A stretch of DNA of 64,000 nt from Putridiphycobacter sp965230485. GTDB lineage: Bacteria > Bacteroidota > Bacteroidia > Flavobacteriales_D > Crocinitomicaceae. Below the pieces are notes generated by a model that saw only the letters and a list, made by a program, of their open reading frames with translations, made no database searches and was not told where the DNA came from. Position numbers and translations under genes: made by a program. This document shows positions 1 to 9,000 of this stretch, piece after piece; position 1 is the stretch's first letter; the number at the start of each line of letters is the position of its first letter. The DNA lies in contig CBDDLA010000001.1 in assembly GCA_965230485.1 (NCBI GenBank), positions 3,286,001 to 3,350,000 on the forward strand, read 5' to 3'.

Positions 1-2
1 AA

Positions 3-386
3 TTGGTTCATATCCTGGTTAAGACAGATCAATCGGGCAAGGTCAAACTTATTCTGGGGAACTTATTTAAATCAAACGAATATGAGTTTAAGGACATTAT
101 CAATGCCCATTTATATGAAAGTTTAAGATTGGACGATTTGGCATTTTTTGCCGGTTTGAGTTTGTCCACCTTCAAGCGTAAATTCAAATCTATTTTTGGT
201 GAGAGCCCTAAGCAATACATTAATGCCAAAAAATTGGAGCGCGCCAAATTTTTGTTTGAAACTACAGACTTAAGAATATCGGAAGTGGCCTATGACTGTG
301 GTTATAATGATGTGGCCTATTTTTCTAAGACGTTTCATACTAAGTTTAATCAATCACCATCTGAGTACAGGAAAACACATATATAA
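3..386 (+). CDS. AraC-family transcriptional regulator, C-terminal part (5' end outside window)
   Basis: The reading frame is open at the left edge, so this is the C-terminal part of a larger protein. About 127 residues are visible. The last 100 form an AraC-type double helix-turn-helix: first helix-turn-helix around SLSTFKRKFKSIFGESP, second around ISEVAYDCGYNDVAYFSKTF, ending in the signature QSPSEYRK. The family binds DNA and often activates a neighbouring gene in response to a ligand held by the missing N-terminal domain. katG begins about 160 bp downstream in the same orientation, but a regulatory link cannot be judged. The family call is firm; the ligand and targets are unknown. Confidence 0.9.
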   Translation: MVHILVKTDQSGKVKLILGNLFKSNEYEFKDIINAHLYESLRLDDLAFFAGLSLSTFKRKFKSIFGESPKQYINAKKLERAKFLFETTDLRISEVAYDCGYNDVAYFSKTFHTKFNQSPSEYRKTHI

Positions 387-544
387 AGTACTTATTACTT
401 TATAGCGCAAAACTAATAATTGGTGATAGAAAATAGTCTTCTGATCTTTGATAGGGTTTACATATAGATTTTATCAATATAAAACTTAATAATATCTATT
501 TTAATAATACAGATGAAATACCGATATTTGAGAAGAACAATAAA

Positions 545-2752
545 ATGAAGCTCATGAAAGAAGAAACAGGAAAATGCCCTTTTATGCATGGAGAAATGAA
601 GCAAAATGCAGGTGGTGGTACAACGAATAGAGATTGGTGGCCAAATCAACTTAAGTTGAATATTTTAAGACAAAATTCCAATCTTTCAGACCCTATGGGT
701 ACCAATTTTAATTATACAGAAGCCTTTAAAACACTTGATTTAAGTGCAGTTAAAAAAGACCTTTATGATCTAATGACCGATTCTCAAGATTGGTGGCCTG
801 CGGATTACGGACATTATGGTGGCTTATTTATCAGAATGGCATGGCATAGTGCTGGTACGTATAGAACATTTGACGGGAGGGGAGGATCTAGCTCAGGATC
901 GCAACGTTTCGCTCCTTTAAATAGTTGGCCAGATAATGGTAATTTAGATAAAGCGAGGCTTCTATTATGGCCTATAAAGCAAAAGTATGGAAAGAAAATT
1001 TCATGGGCTGATTTAATGATTCTAGCAGGAAACTGTGCACTAGAATCTATGGGATTTGAAACTTTTGGCTTTGCTGGAGGTAGACAAGATATTTGGGAAC
1101 CAGAACAAGATATTTACTGGGGATCAGAAACTGAGTGGTTAGGCGATAAACGATATGCCAATGATCGGGAGCTAGAAAACCCTCTGGGGGCGGTTCAAAT
1201 GGGATTAATCTACGTGAATCCAGAAGGGCCAAATGGGAATCCTGACCCCTTAAAGTCAGCGGTAGATATTCGAGAAACATTTGCCAGAATGGCCATGAAT
1301 GATGAAGAAACTGTAGCATTAGTGGCTGGTGGACATACTTTTGGGAAAGCTCATGGAGCTGCAGACCCTGACAAATATGTAGGAAGAGAACCTGAAGGGG
1401 CGCCTATTGAACAACAGGGGCTTGGATGGAAAAACACTTATGGTTCCGGATTTGGAGACGATACCATTACCAGCGGGGTAGAAGGTGCTTGGACACCAAA
1501 TCCAGCACAATGGGATCATGACTATTTTAGAGTGCTGCTTGACTACGATTGGGAACTCACTAAAAGTCCCGCTGGTGCACACCAATGGAAGCCGACCGAA
1601 GCATCTAATGCAGATCAGGTTCCTGCTGCACATAATGCTTCAAAAATGGAGCATTTAATGATGACTACCGCAGACATGGCATTGAAAATGGATCCTGAAT
1701 ACTTTAAAATTTCTACAAAATTTAGAGAAAACCCTAAAGCATTTGAGGATGCATTTGCCAAGGCATGGTTTAAGTTAACGCACCGAGATATGGGACCAAC
1801 ATCACTATACATGGGGTCGGAAGTACCAAAAGAAGAATTGCTTTGGCAAGACCCGATTCCAAAGGCAAACTATGAATTAATTGATGAGGCTGATATTGCT
1901 AAATTAAAAGCGGAGCTGTTAGCATCTGGTCTATCCATTTCACAATTAGTGTCCACGGCATGGGCATCTGCATCAACTTACCGGGGGTCAGATAAACGCG
2001 GAGGATCGAATGGTGGACGATTGAGGTTATCGCCACAAAAGGATTGGAAAATAAATAATCCTGATGAGTTGTCTAAAATTATGGGTATCCTCGAAAAAAT
2101 TCAAGACGAATTTAACAACACTCAAAATGACAATAAACAAGTTTCAATGGCCGACCTAATTGTCTTGGGTGGAACAGCAGCAATCGAAAAAGCCATTCAA
2201 AATGGAGGCCATGACGTTAAAGTTCCATTTAATCCAGGGAGAACAGATGCTAGTCAAGCGCAAACGGATGTTGAATCCTTTGCTGTTCTGAATCCTGTTG
2301 CGGATGGGTTTAGGAATTATGTACATGCTAGAGTGAATATTTCTGCAGAGGAATTATTAGTTGATAGGACACAGCTTTTAACCTTAACTGCTCCTGAAAT
2401 GACAGTACTAGTCGGCGGAATGCGTGTGTTAAATACAAATCATGACCGATCCAGACATGGAATGTTTACGGATAAAACAGATACCTTGAGTAACGACTTT
2501 TTTGTGAACTTATTAGATATGAGTGTTACCTGGAGCGCTACGTCGGATGACGATCGTTTGTTCGAAGGACGCAAACGCCAAACAGGTGAGTTAAAATGGA
2601 CTGGTACAAGGGCCGATCTTATATTTGGTTCAAATTCTGAGTTAAGAGCACTGGCTGAAGTTTATGCTTGTGAAGATGGCCAGGAGCAATTCATTAACGA
2701 TTTTGTGAATGCTTGGAGCAAAGTGATGGCGTTAGGCTATACTCGTTTCTAA
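545..2752 (+). CDS. katG: catalase-peroxidase KatG
   Basis: 735 residues, full length for bacterial KatG, with the usual tandem peroxidase halves. The distal haem pocket triad is visible in RMAWHSAGTYR (Arg97, Trp100, His101), and the proximal haem ligand in VAGGHTFGKAHG (His264). The N-terminus has the family sequence GKCPFMHGEM. The enzyme decomposes hydrogen peroxide by catalase and peroxidase cycles, normally in the cytoplasm; no signal peptide is seen. ATG 545 and ATG 554 are both possible starts. It appears to be a single-gene unit with its own rho-independent terminator just downstream. No OxyR or PerR site was recognised in the 158-bp upstream gap. Confidence 0.97.
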   Translation: MKLMKEETGKCPFMHGEMKQNAGGGTTNRDWWPNQLKLNILRQNSNLSDPMGTNFNYTEAFKTLDLSAVKKDLYDLMTDSQDWWPADYGHYGGLFIRMAWHSAGTYRTFDGRGGSSSGSQRFAPLNSWPDNGNLDKARLLLWPIKQKYGKKISWADLMILAGNCALESMGFETFGFAGGRQDIWEPEQDIYWGSETEWLGDKRYANDRELENPLGAVQMGLIYVNPEGPNGNPDPLKSAVDIRETFARMAMNDEETVALVAGGHTFGKAHGAADPDKYVGREPEGAPIEQQGLGWKNTYGSGFGDDTITSGVEGAWTPNPAQWDHDYFRVLLDYDWELTKSPAGAHQWKPTEASNADQVPAAHNASKMEHLMMTTADMALKMDPEYFKISTKFRENPKAFEDAFAKAWFKLTHRDMGPTSLYMGSEVPKEELLWQDPIPKANYELIDEADIAKLKAELLASGLSISQLVSTAWASASTYRGSDKRGGSNGGRLRLSPQKDWKINNPDELSKIMGILEKIQDEFNNTQNDNKQVSMADLIVLGGTAAIEKAIQNGGHDVKVPFNPGRTDASQAQTDVESFAVLNPVADGFRNYVHARVNISAEELLVDRTQLLTLTAPEMTVLVGGMRVLNTNHDRSRHGMFTDKTDTLSNDFFVNLLDMSVTWSATSDDDRLFEGRKRQTGELKWTGTRADLIFGSNSELRALAEVYACEDGQEQFINDFVNAWSKVMALGYTRF

Positions 2753-2774
2753 AACCAATAACAAATACATGGAT

Positions 2775-2807
2775 AAAAAGCCTGAAAATCCCTTTCAGGC
2801 TTTTTTC
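2775..2807 (+). terminator. rho-independent terminator of katG
   Basis: An AAGCCTGAAA / TTTCAGGCTT stem with a short loop is followed by a run of T. It lies 22 bp after the katG stop codon and separates katG from the TetR gene. Confidence 0.85.
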
Positions 2808-2881
2808 TTTCAAATTTTTTATGCTAAAAATCAATCATTTAGTCGGTTATTTTGAAAATATATTGGATTTTATTTGTAAAA

Positions 2882-2899
2882 TTAAACCAATTGGTCTAA
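2882..2899 (+). promoter_or_regulatory. candidate TetR operator (near-perfect palindrome)
   Basis: TTAAACCAATTGGTCTAA is an 18-bp inverted repeat with one mismatched pair, 12 bp before the GTG start of the TetR gene. The half-site GTCTAA recurs as an inverted repeat downstream of that gene (3523-3539). Autoregulation by the adjacent TetR protein is the simplest reading, but it is inferred from position and symmetry only. Confidence 0.45.
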
Positions 2900-2911
2900 T
2901 TTTGTTTTTTA

Positions 2912-3493
2912 GTGGGATACAAGTATAGTATAGATAAAGTTTTAGAGGTCGGAACTGATTTGTTCAGGAAAGAGGGCTATAGTGCGGTCGGGATAAATGA
3001 AATTTTAAAAGCAAGTGGCATCCCAAAGGGGTCCTTCTATAATTTCTTCAAAAACAAAGAAGATTTTGTTTGCCAAGTCATTATAAAGTACGGGAAAAAT
3101 TATGCCGACTGGATAAGAGGATTTATGGAAGATGATTCCATTTCGCCCATTAAACGAATTCACAGCTTTTATTCTGTTGTTGTGGATGTTAACGAAGCAG
3201 ATGAATACCAGTCGGGGTGCTTTGTAAATGTCATGTCTAATGAAATAGGAAGGACCCACGATCATGTTTCTGAAGCTTTGAATAGCAGTTTTAATGGCTG
3301 GATTGATATCATTGCGTGCTGTATTGAAGAGGGGCAGCAAAAAGGGGAGATCAGGAAGGACTTTTCTCCAGAACATTTAGCTGAGTACTTGCATGCTGGA
3401 ACTTATGGCGGTTTTTCTAGAATGAAAGTAACCAGAAACAGAGAATATTTGGATGCATGGCTCAAAATGAGCATGGCATTTATTAGAGGATAA
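2912..3493 (+). CDS. TetR/AcrR-family transcriptional regulator
   Basis: 193 residues with the TetR N-terminal helix-turn-helix: DLFRKEGYSAVGINEILKAS followed by GIPKGSFYNFFKNKEDF, the typical recognition helix and GSFYxxFxxKE signature. The C-terminal ligand domain resembles the TetR_C group of YcdC/AcrR-like repressors. The start is GTG 2912; no upstream ATG is available in frame. It is followed after 60 bp by a lipoprotein gene in the same direction, and palindromes sharing a GTCTAA half-site lie on both sides. It probably represses itself and/or the lipoprotein gene in response to a small molecule; the ligand is unknown. Confidence 0.9.
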   Translation: MGYKYSIDKVLEVGTDLFRKEGYSAVGINEILKASGIPKGSFYNFFKNKEDFVCQVIIKYGKNYADWIRGFMEDDSISPIKRIHSFYSVVVDVNEADEYQSGCFVNVMSNEIGRTHDHVSEALNSSFNGWIDIIACCIEEGQQKGEIRKDFSPEHLAEYLHAGTYGGFSRMKVTRNREYLDAWLKMSMAFIRG

Positions 3494-3522
3494 AAAAATT
3501 TAACTACAAATTAAACAAACCA

Positions 3523-3539
3523 GTCTAATTATTTTAGAC
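3523..3539 (+). promoter_or_regulatory. second GTCTAA palindrome, upstream of lipoprotein gene
   Basis: GTCTAA-N5-TTAGAC is a perfect 6-bp inverted repeat ending 14 bp before the ATG of the lipoprotein gene. It shares the GTCTAA half-site with the palindrome before the TetR gene, so the TetR protein may bind both. Confidence 0.35.
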
Positions 3540-3553
3540 GTAAACAAACAGAT

Positions 3554-4420
3554 ATGAAAAAAATAGTAATTTCATCCATGGTAATGGTCTTAACCATTAC
3601 ATCTTGTAAAATGATTGATTTAAGAACAGACTATGCGCGAACGCACCAAACAGAAACAGCGTCGGAAAAAGGAAAGCGCCTGTTGAACGAAACCTATTTA
3701 AAAATGGGATATGATAAACTAGAATCTTATCAATCTTATTCCGTTAATAGTTTATTTACCTGGAAACCGGTTTGGGCAGTCATGCCAATGAATTCGCTAC
3801 CAGGTAACTATAAAAATAATATTCAATTTAATTTTGCTTTAAATAGTTTTGATGGGTCAGTTAATTATTTGGAAGGAAGGAGAGAGGGAAAGCGCTATGG
3901 TATTCAATCTTTTAATGCTTACAAAAAGAAAGGGACGATAAAGGAAGTAAAGGCTAAGCGAGAAACCTGGGGACTGGCTACATATCATTATGTGATTGAA
4001 GCCCCTAAACGGCTGTTAGGAGCCGATATTATTCGTTATGCGGGTGAAACTACCTTCGAGGGTCAAGAATATGATTTAGTGTATGTTACCTGGGGAAAAG
4101 ATGAGCCGCATAAGGAACATGATCAGTGGTTAGTATTCATTAACAAGGAAACTGGTTTCACAGACTTAACTCAAGTCACCATCAACGACTTTTTTTTACC
4201 AATGCCAAACGCAATGAAAGGTGGAACGATTAGAACCAAGCGGGCAAATGTCAATGGCACTTACCTTCCAAGTCACGTTCATATTTTATTAGGCGGACCC
4301 AAGTCGGTTGATAAATACGTTTATCATTTTACATTAGATGACTATCAATTTAGTGCTAAGAAAAATGATATGCTTTATCCGTTGAACAGCATTAAAGAAC
4401 TTGGAGATGCCAAACCTTAG
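3554..4420 (+). CDS. secreted lipoprotein, DUF6503-like, unknown function
   Basis: 288 residues. The N-terminus is a lipoprotein signal (MKKIVISSMVMVLTITSC) with the lipid-modified Cys near residue 18. The mature part is rich in beta-strand patterns, ending in a YHFTLDDYQFSAKKND region, and resembles Bacteroidota envelope proteins of the DUF6503 kind, which look like LolA/LppX-type half-barrels. That family match is from memory, not a search. It sits 60 bp after a TetR gene and 36 bp before a DinB-like gene, so it may be in their transcription unit. Function is not known. Confidence 0.75.
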   Translation: MKKIVISSMVMVLTITSCKMIDLRTDYARTHQTETASEKGKRLLNETYLKMGYDKLESYQSYSVNSLFTWKPVWAVMPMNSLPGNYKNNIQFNFALNSFDGSVNYLEGRREGKRYGIQSFNAYKKKGTIKEVKAKRETWGLATYHYVIEAPKRLLGADIIRYAGETTFEGQEYDLVYVTWGKDEPHKEHDQWLVFINKETGFTDLTQVTINDFFLPMPNAMKGGTIRTKRANVNGTYLPSHVHILLGGPKSVDKYVYHFTLDDYQFSAKKNDMLYPLNSIKELGDAKP

Positions 4421-4456
4421 CACATTTTCTTATATTTATGATTCAATACATTATGA

Positions 4457-4933
4457 ATGGGAGTCATTAATTCGGGCGTGGTTAAAGCTTTATTGGCAGA
4501 GCATGAGAGGGCAATAAACGAGTTAATTGTGGTGATATCTGATGTTTCAGATTCTGAGTTATGCCAAATAGTTGACCCGAAAACTAAAGATGAAGACTGT
4601 CGCTCAATGCAATCTATTTTAAGTCATGTAGTGCAGAGCGGATATACATACGTTATTGAAGTAAGAAGGTGGTTGGGTGAAGAAGTAGATTATAGAGACA
4701 AGGTGTTTTTAGATTCTGCAGATGCGTATATGTCAGCGCTAAAAAAAATGTTAGGGTATAATGAACAATTGTTTTTAGACCATCCCAACTTAACGTTAGA
4801 ATCACATGATCCGATTCAGAAAATAAAAACAAGATGGGGACAATTGTATGATGTTGAGCAATTATTCGAACATGCCATTGTGCACATTTTAAGGCATAGA
4901 AGACAGATTGAATGGTTTAAGAAAAGTTTTTGA
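4457..4933 (+). CDS. DinB-like four-helix-bundle protein
   Basis: 158 residues, predicted cytoplasmic and helical. The pattern of metal-binding histidines of the DinB/YfiT superfamily is visible: His in ILSHVVQSG (about residue 55) and the C-terminal HAIVHILRHRRQIEWF segment. Members act as thiol-dependent transferases or unknown stress proteins; the substrate here cannot be told. It is the last gene before a terminator and may be co-transcribed with the upstream lipoprotein. Confidence 0.8.
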   Translation: MGVINSGVVKALLAEHERAINELIVVISDVSDSELCQIVDPKTKDEDCRSMQSILSHVVQSGYTYVIEVRRWLGEEVDYRDKVFLDSADAYMSALKKMLGYNEQLFLDHPNLTLESHDPIQKIKTRWGQLYDVEQLFEHAIVHILRHRRQIEWFKKSF

Positions 4934-4945
4934 AGTATTAAAAGT

Positions 4946-4977
4946 AAGCCCCAACTCTTTTGAGTCAGGGCTTTTTT
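4946..4977 (+). terminator. rho-independent terminator after the DinB-like gene
   Basis: An imperfect stem AAGCCCcAACTC / GAGTcaGGGCTT with a TTT loop is followed by TTTTTT. It lies between convergent genes (DinB-like on plus, PorP/SprF on minus). The T-run favours the plus strand. Confidence 0.75.
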
Positions 4978-5024
4978 GCATAAGGGTCAACTATTTACTA
5001 TCTACCTTGTTACAATCTACCTTG

Positions 5025-6002
5025 CTATTTTTTATTGTATCTTCTTGGCGCAAAAATCATTGAAAATTCAAGTGCACCACGATTATTATTAAATGCTTTA
5101 AGACCAGATGTGGTGATGTCGTAAGTGGTAATGAATGTCATATTCATATACTGTACGCCAAAACCTGCCACAAACGCATCTTTAACCCTATAATATAACA
5201 GTCCTTTGAGGGATGTGTTTGTTGAATAATCAATCTTGTAGTTAAAATCAGAGCCAAAAAAGTATTCACTTCCCCTGCCTTGCCACTGGTTTCGGAATTT
5301 GACATCTGCTGTAAATTCTCGGGTAAATTTAACTTCAGCCCCACCATGCAATACCCAGCGTCTTGGTAGTCGTGTCGTTTCTTCTGTGCCTTGCAGAAAT
5401 TCTTGTTTTGGACTTGAGATATGGAATACCGAAAATCCACCATATGGTTTTACCTTATTATTATTTGACTTCCCCAGGTATTTATAATAGATACCAAAAT
5501 TAATTTCAGGTACAAATTTACTTAAGCGTTCAAGGTTTTCCTTGCTGGCAATATCCGGATTAAAACCTCCACTTTCGTATTGGTTATTAAAGGTTAAATC
5601 ACGATCGTTAATATTTTTATTGATAAAACCTGCTTGCAGTCCGGTAGTTAATTGATACCTTTTATTACCTGGCCTAGAAACTGAATAGGAGCCAGAAACC
5701 ACCATGTTAAACTCATTGTATACTTTAGCACCATCAAAATTGGAGATGTATCCACCCACTCCCCATCTGCCATTAATTGGCATTTCGTAACTCAAATTGA
5801 AGTTAGAAAAAGGTTTATTGGATAGGTTTCGCCATTGGTTTCGATACATGACAGAAGCAAGGTAATTATACTTCGTAAACTTTCCTGTTAAAGCTGGGTT
5901 GAGTCTTACAGGAGATACATCAAATTGTGAAAAATGATAATCTTGAGACTGCGCGTTAACACTTATAAAAACAATTGATATTAATGCATATAAATATTTC
6001 AT
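5025..6002 (-). CDS. PorP/SprF-family type IX secretion membrane protein
   Basis: 325 residues with a signal peptide (MKYLYALISIVFISVNAQSQ) followed by the family hallmark DYHFSQFDVSPVRLNPALTG. The rest shows alternating strands of an outer-membrane beta-barrel, ending FSMIFAPRRYNK. PorP/SprF proteins are tied to the T9SS and often sit next to giant proteins carrying gliding-type C-terminal domains. That is the case here: the upstream gene ends only 11 bp before this start, so the two are almost certainly one operon and this protein likely assists secretion or surface attachment of that partner. Confidence 0.93.
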   Translation of the reverse strand: MKYLYALISIVFISVNAQSQDYHFSQFDVSPVRLNPALTGKFTKYNYLASVMYRNQWRNLSNKPFSNFNLSYEMPINGRWGVGGYISNFDGAKVYNEFNMVVSGSYSVSRPGNKRYQLTTGLQAGFINKNINDRDLTFNNQYESGGFNPDIASKENLERLSKFVPEINFGIYYKYLGKSNNNKVKPYGGFSVFHISSPKQEFLQGTEETTRLPRRWVLHGGAEVKFTREFTADVKFRNQWQGRGSEYFFGSDFNYKIDYSTNTSLKGLLYYRVKDAFVAGFGVQYMNMTFITTYDITTSGLKAFNNNRGALEFSMIFAPRRYNKK

Positions 6003-6013
6003 AACTATCTTTT

Positions 6014-9000
6014 TTATTTAAGAATTGATATACTGCCAGAAAATTGGTGAATCTCACCTGACTCCATTTCAGCATAAACTGTGTAAACATAGTCGCCAGC
6101 CGGCAATAATTTACCTTTCCATGTTCCGTCCCAACCATTATTTTGATCGTTCGATTCAAATAAAAGATTGCCCCAACTGTTGTAAACTTTTAAATTGACG
6201 GTTTGAAATGGCCCTCCTCTGACGAGCAACTCATCATTCTCGCCGTCACCGTTAGGTGAGAATCCAGAAGGCACCGCTGGCGGAAAGACTAAATCTTCAT
6301 TCACTGTTACAGTTCTTGATGTTGAGTCAACACACCCTAAACTATTGGTTACAATCTGAGTGACAATGTAGCTGCCTGATTCAATATAGGTATAGGTTGG
6401 ATTTTCATCTTCACTGCTTGCATTTAGCTCTCCAAACAACCATTCAAACGTTATGGCATCAATCGCCTTATTTGTAAATGCTACTTCTGAATTGATTTGT
6501 GGTTCAATTGGTAAGAACTCAAATGCAGCTGTTGGACTACCTTCCACTTCAATTGATTTTGTAAGATCATATGCACAACCTAAGCTTGATAAAGCAGAAA
6601 GTTTGACATCATACACCCCTGATGCGTTGTAAACATGTATTGGGTTTTGAGAGAATGAAGAATCCCCATCTCCAAAATCCCAACTCCATTTATCAATTAC
6701 ACCAGAAGATACAATTGTCGTGTCAGTAAATTGCATTGGATTATTTTCGCATGATGCTGAATTATTAAATCCTATGGTTAATGGTGTTATGATATTTACC
6801 GTTAACGAATCAGTAAATTCCTCACAGACCGTTGCGCCTGTTGTTGAAAATTGGATCGTAAACTCACTAGATGCAAGGTCGAATGCACTTGGCAGATAAT
6901 AAGTAGACAAACTATCTTCATGAGGCACGAATACCCCTGAGCCAGAACTAGTCCATTTCCCTGTTGTTGCATTGGATAGATTTGCAAAAAGCGCTATGGA
7001 GTCGGCTGTATTACAAATGTTAATATCACTGCCAATATCTGCTGAAGGTGATGGGTTAATTAAAATAGTTAGTGTATCAGATCCTGGTAAACACCCACCG
7101 TTATTGGTGGAGTTTAAAACAATGTCAACCGTACCATTTGTGTAATCATTGCTTGACAATAAATACTTTCCGTTTAAAAGCGTATCATTAGGCAAGAATG
7201 TACCCGTTCCAAGTGTCTGCCATTTGCCCGAAGCTGTTCCTCCACTCACTAAACCATTTAAATTGATAGCAGTATCTGTTTCGCAAATGAGTTGATCCAT
7301 TCCGGCAGATGCGAAAACTGAATTTCCGAATGTAATGTTAACTGTATCTGAAGCTGATGCGCAAGAACCATTGTTGGTTGAGGTTAGTACTAGACTTACT
7401 ATTCCAGCAGCCACATCAGCGGAACTTAAGAAGTATTGCACGTTTAATAAACTATCGTTCGGTGAAAAAGAACCGGTTCCTAATGTGGACCAAACGCCGG
7501 TGCTTGACCCATTAGCGACCAGACCATTTAAAACCGCATAGGCTGCCGTTGAACAAACTGTTTGGTCTTGACCTGCATTAGCTGTGATACCGCTTGATAT
7601 GGTAATGTCCATATCATCTGTTGCTGCAGAACATGTTCCGTTTCCTGTAGTGGTTAATGTTAATGTAACACCACCATTGGCAATGTCAGCGGCGCTTGCC
7701 GTATACGACATGGTTAAGCTTGTATTGGAAGGATTAAAGGTACCCGTTCCAGTTGTTGACCAAATGCCGCCAGAAGCGACTGCGATTGTACCATTAACAT
7801 TGATGGTCGGATTCGTTCCACATATCGAAAGATCAGGTCCTGCATCAGCATCTGGACCAGGTGTATAAGTAATGACGGCGAAGTCACTTGCAGCATTACA
7901 ACTATTGGTTGAGGTTAGAATAAGGTTCACACTACCTGACGTAATATCGCCCGCACTGGCAATATAAATAGCATTTAAATCGGTATTATTTGGTGAAAAT
8001 GAACCGGTGCCTGATGTAGTCCATTGACCTAATGTAGCTCCTCCAGTTATGGTTCCATTTAATTGTGCATCTGAATTATTACCACATAAAGTTTGATCTG
8101 CCCCTGCATTGGCAATACCAGTTTGGAAAATTTGAATGTTGACCGTATCACTTACTGGACTGCAATTTCCAATATTGGTAGCGGTTAGAATGAGCATTAC
8201 GCCTAAATTGGTTGAATCGGCTGCACTTGCATTATACGTTGCATTTAAATCATTGGCATTCGGAGAGAATGTTCCAGAGCCTGTAGTCGTCCAGATACCT
8301 GTGGTGTTTGCACCGCTCACATTCCCCGCTAAAGGAATTGATAAATTGGTAGCGCAAACTGTTTGATCAGGACCCGCGTTGACAACAGGTGCAGGTGTAA
8401 TAGTAACAGTAATTGTATCTTTATCAGCATTACAGCTGCTTGCAGTTAAAATCAGGTCAACTGTGCCATTGGCAATATCAAAAGCACTTGGAATATAAAT
8501 GGCATTTAAATCGCTATCGTTTGGAGAAAATACACCAGTACCAGTTGATGACCATGTTCCTGCTACCGCACCACCAGAAATAATACCACCTAAACTGATG
8601 CTTGCATTATTACCACAAACTGTTACATCAGTTCCGGCATCAGCAAATCCTGCTGGCAGTACAGTAACCACCATATCGTCAAAAACAGGTAAACAATTGG
8701 CATTATTTGTAGATGTTAAGGTTAAAGTAAATGAACCACTTAAACTATCTGCTGAACTTGGAACATAAGTAGCATTTAGAGTTGTTGCGTTAGGAGAAAA
8801 AGTGCCGGTACCGCTTGTCGTCCATGTCCCAGTATTGGTAATTCCAGACACTGAACCTGAAAGGTTGACTTGTAAATTATTGACGCAAACTGTCTGATCT
8901 ACTCCTGCATTCACACTTGGATTCGGATTAATATTAATCAAAACGCTATCCACTTCGGCGTTACAGTTTCCTACTCCGGTAGTGGTTAACTTTAATTGTA

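Noticed and set aside
2713..2928. 71-codon frame across the katG end and terminator
   Set aside because: It overlaps katG in another phase and runs through the terminator hairpin and TetR operator, so it is a shadow frame.
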